A stretch of 64,000 nt of DNA from Pycnococcus provasolii. Lineage: Eukaryota; Chlorophyta; Pseudoscourfieldiophyceae; Pseudoscourfieldiales; Pycnococcaceae. Under the pieces are notes generated by a model. The model saw nothing but the letters and a program-made list of their open reading frames with translations, was not told where the DNA came from and did not search any database. Positions 1 through 8,637 of the stretch are shown one piece after another. Position 1 is the stretch's first letter; every line of letters starts with the position of its first letter. Where the stretch lies: NCBI GenBank assembly GCA_938743325.2, contig OW568861.1, positions 310,001 through 374,000 of the forward strand, read 5' to 3'. Position numbers and translations under genes: made by a program.

Positions 1-222
1 ATGAGGTTGCGTTCAGGCGACGCAACGTGCATGTTAGCATGGAAAGGTAAAGTTTACATACAGTACAGTTCCAAGGCTCTCATGAATGACATCACGGCTC
101 TCACGCCTTACCTTGGATAGGTCTCGCCAAGTGTCCAGAAGGAACCTCCATCCAGTTCCAGCTGTCGCCCGCCCACACTCCCACAGCCGACAGGTGGTGG
201 GGGGGGCCGACAGGTGTGTGTG

Positions 223-241
223 TACTTTACTTTACTTTTTT
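223..241 (+). promoter_or_regulatory. TTTAC-repeat start-site element
   Basis: Two to three copies of the pentamer TTTAC followed by a T run lie 13-30 bases before the chosen ATG at 254. The gene starting at 31775 has the same arrangement (31742-31766). This suggests a core promoter or 5'-UTR element close to the transcription start. The role is inferred from position only. Confidence 0.3.
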
Positions 242-253
242 TCATGCAAGATA

Positions 254-3200
254 ATGTCCGCGCAGCACAATCATGACGGCGCACCTTACCACGTACATGC
301 AAGACCTCCCTTGCACGACCCAACGCCCGTGCGACGACTAGACAGCCTGTTCGGAGCTCTGCCTGTATCGCCATCAGGGGGGTCGCCGGCCGTGGCATGG
401 GCGGCCACCGGGGCAAACAACGACGTCGGCGTGGGGGGCCGATACAACACCAACATGGGCCAGAACACGGCGAACAAGGCGATGATGGCAACGACGAACG
501 CGAACGTCAACTCCACGCCTATGAGCGTATCGCCGGCGTTCCGGGGCGCGCTCGCGACGCAGCCGTCAACAGCAAGAAGGAAGGCCAATAGCCAAACTTA
601 CGCCAACAGGGCGACGGGAACGCCGCGAACCGCTGAGTCTGCGATGATGATGGTGGTCGACACAGACGACTTGGCGGCTGATGGCGTGGGAACGCCCCCA
701 GCCGTCGCACTCGTGGGTGCAACCTCAAGACTCGCGCAGGCGTGCGCCGCGAGATGGCTTGCCACTGGCACACCAGTGACCGTGTACGACGCGAGCAGCA
801 AGCACGTTGTCGATGAACTGGGACGAGTAGGCGCGCTCAAGGCGAGGAGCCCAAGGCACGCCGTCGAGCTCGCGACCAGCCCGACGTCGCGTGCAAACTC
901 CGTCGCAAGGTCGCCCGTGGTGGTTATATTCGGAAACTCACCCGCTGACCTACTCACGACAGCTGAGGCGGTGTGCGCGGGACCCTACTACGCATCTCCC
1001 GCGCCAAGCTCCTTCACGCACTCCGGCACCGCGGTGGCGCTCTCGACGGATCGCAGACTATTACACGGTGGGGCTGTGCTGACATTCCTGCCACGGCCAG
1101 TGCAAGGCGCACGCGTGGCACAGTCCGATGCTTCCACTCTACGCAAGGTGGCGCAGCTCTTTGCGAAGCGTGGGGCGGTTCACATCCACGCGCTCGCCGC
1201 GGGAGGTGCCCTAGCCGCAGCCGCGGGGGCGCTGTGGCTCTTCCTTGCGGGAGGGGGCGGTGATTTGCCGTCGCAGCTTGCCGCGTGCATACAGCCACTG
1301 TGCAGTGGCATGACCATGGTGGGGGAGGATCCAGCCGCGGCGCTGAACGCCAGGCAGATGCTCGTAGAGCATCCCGCGGGCGTGCACGCGCACATCAGCC
1401 GCACCGAGGAGACTGCGATGCGTCGTGCCCTTGCCTCGCCAGCCGCGACGGCTGCATCCGCGCCTGGCGAAGGCGGCTCGGCTTCGGCAAACAAGGTGGC
1501 ATTCGCGACGGCGGAGTCGGTTCTCGTTGATGCGATTGCGGCAGCACTACAGAAACGTTCTTTTGTCTGGCACGGCTCGGCCCAGACATATGCCGAGCAT
1601 CGCTTCCAGAGACTTCGCGTACGGCTAAGGGAGCTCGGCGAGCAGAAGGATGCGGTTGTGGATGAAAATAAAGCCCTGCGTGCTAGAGTTGAGCAATTGG
1701 AATCTTCAGCCACCCAGGGAATTGCTGATAGTGCTTTGGCGTCATCACATGGCGTAGCCCAAGTCACCGAACGTTACCAGTCTCGCCTGAATGAACAGGC
1801 TCACGCCTACGAGCAGCAGCTTGCTAGCCTGAGGGAGCAACTTAAGCAGAACCAGAGCGCTTTGGTACTTGCATCTCCCGCATCATCCGCCGTACAGCGC
1901 AAGCTTGCAGATAGCGCACTGATGGCAGGCTCCGCCATTGACAATGCAATAATCATGCGCCAGCATGCCAGCAGTGCTGAGGAGCGCCACCTGATGACGT
2001 ACGAGGCGCTCAACGCTGTGCTAGCAGCAGAGCGTGCTGATGCCGCAAAGATTCGAGAGCAGCTTGAGGGTCAGGTGATCCGAGAGCGGGAGGAAAATGC
2101 CAAGCTCCGTGCGGACTACGAGATGGCAATATCTCGTGAGCGGCGGAACCTCGAAACCACCCAAAGCAATTATCAGGACGATCTTCTACGGAGCAGCACG
2201 ACGTATGCGAAGGAGAACGCGGACCTTCGAGGCAGATTGAATGAAGCCATGACGGAGCTCAGCAGCACAAAGGCGCTGCTAACGAGTGAAAGAGCAAGGA
2301 TGTCGGGTGAGTCAACTGCGATGAAGGAGGCGGCGCAGAGAAACGACGATTACTTTCAAGCGGAGAACACGAACCTTCGGGAGGAGAACAACGCGCTTCG
2401 AACGGACATCGCTAGTGTTAGAAATCAGCGGGTTGCCGAGGTGGGCGCTTGTCAGGAGCGTATCGCTGCGCTTGAATCGAGCCTGGACGAGCTGCGCACG
2501 CGCTCGACGCAAAAGAGCGCGGAGGATGCGAGTGCTCGCGAGAGGGAAGTGAGAGAACTGTCATACGAGGTGCAAACGCTCACGCGATCCCTGCATGATG
2601 AGCAGATGGCGCGCCGCGAGGATCACGAAACCATGCAACGAATGAAAGAGGATGCGGATGCGGCTCTGCAGAACGAGCGGCATCTGCGGTCAGCTCATCT
2701 TGAGGAAAAAGAATCGAGCTTCAGGGCACACATACAGGCGCTAGAAGAGGAGCGTGAAGACTTCCACAAGCGCGAGAGCTCCCTGAAGGAGCTTTACAGG
2801 ACGCATCGCGACGAGAGCAGTCGCGTCGTGGCAAGCCTTTCCGCGCAGCTTGATAGCCTGCGTGAGGAATTGGCTAATCAGACGAACGCGGCGCGCGCCG
2901 AGAACGCGAGTGCAGCAGAGAAGCTCCGTGAGAACGCGCGTCGAATTGCGGAACTTGAGGAATCGCGCTCGGTATTGGAGCAGGAGGCAGCCTCGCGGGT
3001 GGCCGTGCTGACGAAGCAACTTGCTGATAAGGAGGAAATTTCAACTCGCTTGGCTGCGCAGATGCAGCAGAAGTTTGAAGCGTCCCTTTCCGCCGTACAA
3101 AAAGACAAGCAGTTCCAAGTTGAGAGTCTAGAGAGGCAGCTTGCCGAGGCGAATCTTCATCTCGGATCGAATTCGGCAGAGCTCACGAAGCAAATGCATG

Positions 3201-6133
3201 CCGAGCGTGAGCGTTACCAAGAGGAGTTGTCTCGATTAGAATCGCGCTTCCGGGCTGAGCTTGCCGCGTCACGCTCCGAACTTGCGGATGCTGTGGCATA
3301 TCATGAAAAGCAGCAGCTGGAGGCTAGAGTGCACCACGAGAGCTTGCTCGCACAGATTAGAGAGCAATCAGACGCGCGCATCGAGACGGCGGCGGCAACC
3401 AACAAGGAGGCTTTGAATGACCTCAAGCAAATGCACGCAATCGAGCTGGAGGCGCTCAAGCGGCAGGCTAGCGAGGCGACAGCAGCAAATAAACGAGAAC
3501 GAGAGAATGAAATCTCTCACTCGAACGAATTGCACTCGCGCGAGCTGTCTTCCAAGGAAGAAGAAGTCGTGGCGTTGCGTGCAGAGCTATCGCAGATGTC
3601 ACGACAGATGGACTCGGAGCTCGCGCAAGCTGACGCACGGCTGAGGGAAGCTCGAAAGTCGCACGCGTCTGCCCTCGATGAGTCCAAGAAACGGCACGCC
3701 AATGCCATCACCGAGCTTCAGGCGGAACTTGAAAAGGCGGCTAGTGATATGGATGAGCTTCGTGCCAAGAGTCTTGAGCAGCACGACCACTTCCTAGCGG
3801 AGACTCGAAGGATGAAACTCGAACTCGACAATACCAAGGTGGCACATGCAACTGAGCTCGCCACCTCGGTGGAGGTGCACGAAAGTGAGATGCGCGCTGC
3901 TGAGGTGGCGACGGAAAAGCGGCAGGTAGAGCTGCGCGAGAAGCTCGCGAGAGAATTCGCAGCCGATCAAAACGAGCGGAAGCGGCAGGCCGATGCCTCC
4001 ATTGCGGAGGCGCAGGCTCATCATCGGTCGGAGAAAGTGACACTTGAGACTGCACTTGCGGATGCGCAACGCGAAGCGAAGCAAAAGAGCGAAAGCCTGA
4101 CCGACGATCTTGCTAGGCAGCGGGTGCTTCAAACGCAGCTGGAAGATGAGAAACGCGCTTTGCATGCACGGCTCAATTCCCTTGAGCAGGACTACTCTGC
4201 CGCAGAGGATCGGTACAAAGCTGAGGGCATGCGACATGCATCCGAGCATGAGGAGCTGACGGCAAAGCTTCGCCGCGCCGAAGCGGCTCTCGAAGAGGAG
4301 CGCAGGGCTCGCAAGCGATCGGCGGAGGAGATGGACGAGACGCGCGCGTCAGCGGAGAAGTCCCTACGCAGCCGGGAGGAGGACTTCGCGACACAGCGCG
4401 CGTCTCTGGAGCGCGCTTTGCACGTTGTCGAGGATGAGCGCGACGGATTGAAGCGTGCATATGGCAATCTGCATGAGGAGCATGAAGCGCAGTCTGAGCG
4501 GCGCAGGCGTGAGCTTGACACTGCTAAGGCAGCCATTGATGACGCGGAGACAAAGCTGAAGCGTTCGGAAGGTGAACTCTTAGAATTCACCGAGCGGACA
4601 CGGCTGGAGCGCGATCAGAGCAATGCGATGGTCGAGGAGCTGACGGCAAAGCTTCGCCGCGCCGAAGCGGCTCTCGAAGAGGAGCGCAGGGCTCGCAAGC
4701 GATCGGCGGAGGAGATGGACGAGACGCGCGCGACAGCGGAGAAGTCCCTACGCAGCCGGGAGGAGGACTTCGCGGCACAGCGCGCGTCTCTGGAGCGCGC
4801 TTTGCACGTTGTCAAGGAGGAGCGCAACGAGCTGAGAGATGCTAGGGCGTCGTCGGAGATGGAATTGGAGGCGCTGCACTCAACATTGCGTGAGGAGCGA
4901 AAGGATCAGCATGAGCGCCTTGCTGAGATGGAACGAATGCAGGCTGAGATCTCGAACAACTCGGAGAAAATACGCGAGCTCGAGCTGAGGCACGCGGAGC
5001 AACTTGCCTCGGCTAACCTCGATGCTCAGGAAGCGGAGGTGCAGTGGAAGACCAAGTTGAACGAGTTGAATCATGAGCTGCGTGAGACGGAAATTGCTCG
5101 ATCGCGCGCGGAGAAGAAGGCGGAGGCTGCAATTGAGGCTGGACGACGAGCGCTCGAAGTTGTTGGCGGCACCGTTGATCGCACCAAGGCGGGTGTGCAG
5201 AGTGCCTTTGCGACAAAGCAGCGGCATGAGGAGGAAGTGACGGCTAAAGCAAGCCAAGCACTCCGTGAAGCACAGGAGGCAACGATGAAGGTGAAAGAGG
5301 AAACCAGCGAGCTGGAGACAAAATTCCAAGAGCCAATCAAACCGATGCGGAAATCATCCGCCGAGCGTGCGAATTTCACGGTGGGTAACACCATCTTCGA
5401 CGTTGCATCCGCGGCGCAGGAGAAGAGCCTCGCAGACGAAACTGCGACAATTCGTAAACAGCCTGAAAAGCTTGCGTTGCCGCCGCCTGAGACTGGTCGC
5501 GCAGACGAAGGCGGTGACGCCGCGGAAGCGTTTCTTTCGAGCGCCGCAAGGGACTACGAGACGATCTCCAAGGCTTCTGGCGCAAACTCGGTAGGCAGCA
5601 TCGCCGCTCGGGCAGGACGCGTTCTGCAGTCGTCGTGGAATGAGCCAGACGGAGCCTGGCAGACACTTTTTGGCGAAACGTTTACGGCTACTGCGCTTGT
5701 TGCGGTGATTCGGATGTTCTACGCAATGCATCTCAGCGCACGAGGCGGCGGCGTGGAGGCGCCGCCTCTCTCTGCCTCGGAGGCTATGGAATCGCACAAG
5801 CTTGAGCGCCAGCTTGGATGGCGTCGCATCGGCCTGAACCGCAAGGTGAATCGCGTCTGGACATTCGTTCGCGGTGCCGAAGCGCGAGGCGGTCTGGATC
5901 TTGGTGTCGTCGCGTCTGCCGGCGCACTCCCTGATGTCGTGAGCGCGATTCTTGAGCGATTGGGAATCGTGGACTCCATGGCGATGTGCGACGACTGGTC
6001 GAGGATATCGAGCTCCGTTAGCTTTTCAGACGTAGGTAAGACGAGCAAGCGCAGCGCGGTGGCAGCAGCCCTGTACGTGTACTGCGCGTGCGTTGACAAG
6101 GCGATCCGAGCGCGCGTCGCGGAAAGTACCTAA
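254..6133 (+). CDS. Giant coiled-coil protein with a dehydrogenase-like N-terminal domain
   Basis: About 1,959 residues. The frame is open back to an ATG at 86, but the ATG at 254 follows a TTTAC-repeat element and starts a more ordinary N-terminus (MSAQHNHDG). Residues 1-145 are low-complexity. Residues about 150-330 resemble the NAD-binding fold of the 3-hydroxyisobutyrate/6-phosphogluconate dehydrogenase family: a beta strand VALVG, then VTVYDASSKHVVDELGRVGA, then VVVIFGNSPAD. The GxGxxG loop is replaced by GATSRL, so cofactor binding is doubtful. Residues about 450-1690 are a nearly unbroken Glu/Arg/Ala-rich coiled coil with an internal duplication. The last 170 residues are globular and unrecognised. 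A structural or scaffold role, for example in the cytoskeleton or basal body, is inferred. The coding call is firm; the function is unknown. Confidence 0.85.
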   Translation: MSAQHNHDGAPYHVHARPPLHDPTPVRRLDSLFGALPVSPSGGSPAVAWAATGANNDVGVGGRYNTNMGQNTANKAMMATTNANVNSTPMSVSPAFRGALATQPSTARRKANSQTYANRATGTPRTAESAMMMVVDTDDLAADGVGTPPAVALVGATSRLAQACAARWLATGTPVTVYDASSKHVVDELGRVGALKARSPRHAVELATSPTSRANSVARSPVVVIFGNSPADLLTTAEAVCAGPYYASPAPSSFTHSGTAVALSTDRRLLHGGAVLTFLPRPVQGARVAQSDASTLRKVAQLFAKRGAVHIHALAAGGALAAAAGALWLFLAGGGGDLPSQLAACIQPLCSGMTMVGEDPAAALNARQMLVEHPAGVHAHISRTEETAMRRALASPAATAASAPGEGGSASANKVAFATAESVLVDAIAAALQKRSFVWHGSAQTYAEHRFQRLRVRLRELGEQKDAVVDENKALRARVEQLESSATQGIADSALASSHGVAQVTERYQSRLNEQAHAYEQQLASLREQLKQNQSALVLASPASSAVQRKLADSALMAGSAIDNAIIMRQHASSAEERHLMTYEALNAVLAAERADAAKIREQLEGQVIREREENAKLRADYEMAISRERRNLETTQSNYQDDLLRSSTTYAKENADLRGRLNEAMTELSSTKALLTSERARMSGESTAMKEAAQRNDDYFQAENTNLREENNALRTDIASVRNQRVAEVGACQERIAALESSLDELRTRSTQKSAEDASAREREVRELSYEVQTLTRSLHDEQMARREDHETMQRMKEDADAALQNERHLRSAHLEEKESSFRAHIQALEEEREDFHKRESSLKELYRTHRDESSRVVASLSAQLDSLREELANQTNAARAENASAAEKLRENARRIAELEESRSVLEQEAASRVAVLTKQLADKEEISTRLAAQMQQKFEASLSAVQKDKQFQVESLERQLAEANLHLGSNSAELTKQMHAERERYQEELSRLESRFRAELAASRSELADAVAYHEKQQLEARVHHESLLAQIREQSDARIETAAATNKEALNDLKQMHAIELEALKRQASEATAANKRERENEISHSNELHSRELSSKEEEVVALRAELSQMSRQMDSELAQADARLREARKSHASALDESKKRHANAITELQAELEKAASDMDELRAKSLEQHDHFLAETRRMKLELDNTKVAHATELATSVEVHESEMRAAEVATEKRQVELREKLAREFAADQNERKRQADASIAEAQAHHRSEKVTLETALADAQREAKQKSESLTDDLARQRVLQTQLEDEKRALHARLNSLEQDYSAAEDRYKAEGMRHASEHEELTAKLRRAEAALEEERRARKRSAEEMDETRASAEKSLRSREEDFATQRASLERALHVVEDERDGLKRAYGNLHEEHEAQSERRRRELDTAKAAIDDAETKLKRSEGELLEFTERTRLERDQSNAMVEELTAKLRRAEAALEEERRARKRSAEEMDETRATAEKSLRSREEDFAAQRASLERALHVVKEERNELRDARASSEMELEALHSTLREERKDQHERLAEMERMQAEISNNSEKIRELELRHAEQLASANLDAQEAEVQWKTKLNELNHELRETEIARSRAEKKAEAAIEAGRRALEVVGGTVDRTKAGVQSAFATKQRHEEEVTAKASQALREAQEATMKVKEETSELETKFQEPIKPMRKSSAERANFTVGNTIFDVASAAQEKSLADETATIRKQPEKLALPPPETGRADEGGDAAEAFLSSAARDYETISKASGANSVGSIAARAGRVLQSSWNEPDGAWQTLFGETFTATALVAVIRMFYAMHLSARGGGVEAPPLSASEAMESHKLERQLGWRRIGLNRKVNRVWTFVRGAEARGGLDLGVVASAGALPDVVSAILERLGIVDSMAMCDDWSRISSSVSFSDVGKTSKRSAVAAALYVYCACVDKAIRARVAEST
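4250..4430 (+). repeat. Internal coding duplication, copy 1
   Basis: About 181 bases nearly identical to 4634-4814, offset by exactly 384 bases (128 codons). The frame and coiled-coil phase are kept. Both copies encode the segment starting EELTAKLRRAEAALEEE. Few differences are visible, so the duplication or a gene-conversion event is recent. Confidence 0.85.
4634..4814 (+). repeat. Internal coding duplication, copy 2
   Basis: Second copy of the 181-base segment described at 4250-4430, inside the same coiled-coil gene. Confidence 0.85.
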
Positions 6134-6176
6134 GCTGCGAGTAGATGTTACAGTAGTAAAACGCAATGTGTTATTG

Positions 6177-6698
6177 TTATTCTATTCTTCTTCGTGTTGT
6201 GAGTGGGGCCCTCCTTGCTGTATCCGCCTCGCCTCCACTCACGCACGTTCCACCTACCGTCGCTTTATGCACATCACAAGCATCCTCGGCGATTGCATAC
6301 ATCTCCAGAACACCAATCATTCCAAAGTAGAACTCAGCTAAGAGCTTGAAGTCTCTGTGGGCCCAAGCGACAAACTCGGTAGCGTTAGTGGCTTCGCCGC
6401 AAATGTGTTCGTACTCGTCAAGCAGCGAATCTACTACCGCGCATCTGCACCGTTGGAGAATTTCTTCCAAGTGCTCTCCATGGAATCCGAACCTATATTG
6501 AGCGAGCGTCGTGATGGTGACCTCGCGCCCGGGTATCCCATTCTTGACGAACGTTCGGCGGGCCTCTTTGATGCCGTTGTCATGGTCCACCGGACACTTT
6601 GAAGCGCAAGCATTTAGATTGTCGAAGTGCACAGGCTGCTCGTGTGTGTCATTTATGGCGAATACATTGACTTTTTGGCGGTGAACTTGGTAGTACGC
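6177..6698 (-). CDS. Unknown protein, 3' part; open frame runs into the retroelement
   Basis: The minus-strand frame ends with TAA at 6179-6177, only 43 bases from the stop of the convergent upstream gene. This matches the tight convergent spacing seen elsewhere in the window. No ATG is found before the left end of the LTR element at 6699, and the reading stays open across the junction, so the 5' part is missing. The readable 173 codons include CPVDHDNGIKEARRTF and LLAEFYFGMIGVLEMYAIAE. No family is recognised. The simplest reading is the tail of a host gene split by the retroelement insertion. A chance open frame is possible, because no independent evidence of coding is available. Confidence 0.4.
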   Translation of the reverse strand, partial: AYYQVHRQKVNVFAINDTHEQPVHFDNLNACASKCPVDHDNGIKEARRTFVKNGIPGREVTITTLAQYRFGFHGEHLEEILQRCRCAVVDSLLDEYEHICGEATNATEFVAWAHRDFKLLAEFYFGMIGVLEMYAIAEDACDVHKATVGGTCVSGGEADTARRAPLTTRRRIE

Positions 6699-6871
6699 TG
6701 TCGCGCGGCATGGCGGTGTGGTGGCGCAGTGGTGTGGTGCGGTGGTGTGTGGTGTGTGTGTGGAATAAGTGCCTCCAACCTGCTAGAGTTGGTGAGGGTT
6801 TGGGCCCCCTCAAGATAAATATGGGTGAGTGTGGATGATTCGGGGATATGTTATCAGGATGACGTATCAGC

Positions 6872-6901
6872 AAGAAAATCCACATTAATGTGGATTTTCT
6901 T
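6872..6901. repeat. Perfect 30-bp palindrome in left LTR
   Basis: Thirty bases equal to their own reverse complement, centred on ACATTAATGT. Copied at 17801-17830 in the right LTR. Confidence 0.95.
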
Positions 6902-6915
6902 GGTCCCCGTGAAGT

Positions 6916-6951
6916 GCGGACAAAAATGACATTAATGTCATTTTTGTCCGC
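6916..6951. repeat. Perfect 36-bp palindrome in left LTR
   Basis: Thirty-six bases equal to their own reverse complement. It shares the centre ACATTAATGT with the 30-bp palindrome 14 bases upstream but has different arms. Copied at 17845-17880. Confidence 0.95.
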
Positions 6952-7392
6952 TGTTCATGGGGACTTGCAGGTCACGTGATGTGGACAGGTGAGGTGCCCC
7001 GAGTGGAGGTTGCCCGTTGCAAGGCGGCCCCGTGTGGAGGTTGCCTATTGCAAGGTGGCCCCACGGTTGTGTGTGGTGGGCTGTGGTTGTATGGGTTTCC
7101 CTGCTGCCATTGTCAACGCGTTTTTGTGTACGCACGAGTGGCGTACGCTTGTTGACCGGTGAAGAGAGAGAGAGAGAGAGAGAGTTTTAAGTGTAACTTG
7201 GCTCCGGCCTTGTGGAGTTAGGGTGGTAAAACAACTAGGGTTGTCCGTTGTCGCCTGGTCGAGCCTCGTGGGCTCGCCTGGGGTGGTGGTGGTGGCGCTG
7301 GTGTGGAGGGAGATTGTGTGTGTGTGTTAGGATTGCGTTGGTGTGACGTGAGTTAGTTACATTTCTTTTTACACAAAAACGCGGACAACGAC

Positions 7393-7535
7393 CGCAGCAG
7401 CAGCAGGAGAGGAGGAGGATCCCAAAGGGACCACGATCGCAGCAGCAGCAGCAGCAGCAACAGCAGCAGGGAATCCCAAAGGGACCACGACCGCAGCAGC
7501 AGCAGCAGGAGAGGAATCCCAAAGGGACAACGATC

Positions 7536-7566
<31 letters not shown>

Positions 7567-7590
7567 GAGGATCCCAAAGGGACCACGATC

Positions 7591-7625
<35 letters not shown>

Positions 7626-7749
7626 GGAATCCCAAAGGGACAACGATCGCAGCAGCAGCAGCAGCAGGAGGAGGATCCCAAAGGGACCACGACCGCAGCA
7701 GCAGCAGCACCAGCAGCAGCAGGAGGAGGATCCCAAAGGGACCACGATC

Positions 7750-7781
<32 letters not shown>

Positions 7782-7811
7782 GGAATCCGGAATCCCAAAG
7801 GGACAACGATC

Positions 7812-7854
<43 letters not shown>

Positions 7855-7921
7855 GAGGATCCCAAAGGGACCACGATCGCAGCAGCAGCAGCAGCAGGAG
7901 GATCCCAAAGGGACCACGATC

Positions 7922-7956
<35 letters not shown>

Positions 7957-7987
7957 ATCCCACACGACCACAACGACCGCAGCAGCA
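7393..7987 (+). repeat. Compound CAG array with about eleven 22-bp spacers
   Basis: Runs of CAG (about 3 to 16 units) alternate with a conserved spacer of about 22 bases of the form ATCCCAAAGGGACCACGATCG, with minor variants. About eleven spacers are visible. Each spacer contains the near-palindrome TCCCAAAGGGA. The array sits between the left LTR block and the TATA region. Translations of it (poly-Cys, Leu or Ala) are not credible proteins. Confidence 0.9.
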
Positions 7988-8003
7988 GTTGGCGCGCACG
8001 CGC

Positions 8004-8027
8004 GTATAAATTAGTGTATAAATTAGT
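8004..8027 (+). promoter_or_regulatory. Tandem TATA-like promoter element of the retroelement
   Basis: Two exact copies of the 12-mer GTATAAATTAGT lie head to tail just after the CAG array. A TATA box here would start the genomic RNA around 8030-8040, with a leader of about 600 bases before the Gag frame. Assignment rests on motif and position only. Confidence 0.45.
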
Positions 8028-8324
8028 TGGGGTCCCTGAGGAAGTGGGCGAACCAACCTCGTTAAAAAACGGGCTCGGGGGCTTTTATCAAAGCCTCCTC
8101 CACTATAAAACCCGAGAAGGCAACTCGTCAGAATAAATCCAAAACCCGAACTTGAAGACACTTGTCTCGTTCCAAAACCCGAACTGAGAAAAGGGTGGAA
8201 AACCCTTTGTCGTTTGCTTGTAACGAGGGGATCCACAGTTGGTCCTGAGCATAAGACCTACAGGGAAGGGGGTACACCTAAGACCTACACAAGGGGGGAC
8301 AAGGTCCCGACAACTGAGTAAGGT

Positions 8325-8455
8325 TCGGACCAGGGTTTCTGACTAGGGTTTCTGCTAGGGTTACCGTCAGGGTTTCTACTAGGGTTACCGTTAGGGTCTC
8401 TGATTAGGGTTTCTGTTAGGGTTACGAACGCAACCCTAACCCTAAACCTGACAGG
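8325..8455 (+). repeat. Degenerate telomere-like repeats in the retroelement leader
   Basis: About ten copies of AGGGTT spaced by variable bases (TAGGGTTTCT, TAGGGTTACCG), then a short CCCTAACCCTAAACC stretch in the opposite sense. This resembles host TTAGGG arrays but is more diverged. It lies in the untranslated leader. Confidence 0.8.
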
Positions 8456-8637
8456 GAGCGGGCCGAGTTGGTTTCCAAAAAGGAACTGACAGGTGGCCCC
8501 GGGATCCTCAGATCCACGTGTGAGATCACCAGTTGGGGAGGCAGAAAGTAGGTTCCCCACGGCCTAAGGCTGCGGCTTACGCATAGTAGGTCAGCGCCAG
8601 GCGAGGATCACGGCCCACACTCGGAGGATCCCAGTGC

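Larger units (their letters stand above)
6697..7370 (+). repeat. Left LTR, shared block
   Basis: A 674-base block repeated at 17626-18299 with a constant offset of 10,929 bases. It contains two long perfect palindromes (6872-6901 and 6916-6951), a tandem pair of about 29 bases built on GTGGAGGTTGCC (around 7002-7062), and a GA run (7162-7184). The formal LTR would begin at TG 6699. Its right limit is uncertain because the promoter-like TATA region lies further right and has no counterpart at the other end. Confidence 0.85.

Noticed and set aside
7393-7987. CRISPR array
   Set aside because: The alternating pattern is CAG microsatellite plus a constant spacer; the variable part is a simple repeat and the context is a eukaryotic retroelement.
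7235-8236. Minus-strand 333-codon frame rich in Cys, Leu and Ala
   Set aside because: It is the translation of the CAG array in all frames; composition and overlap with the LTR region show no protein character.
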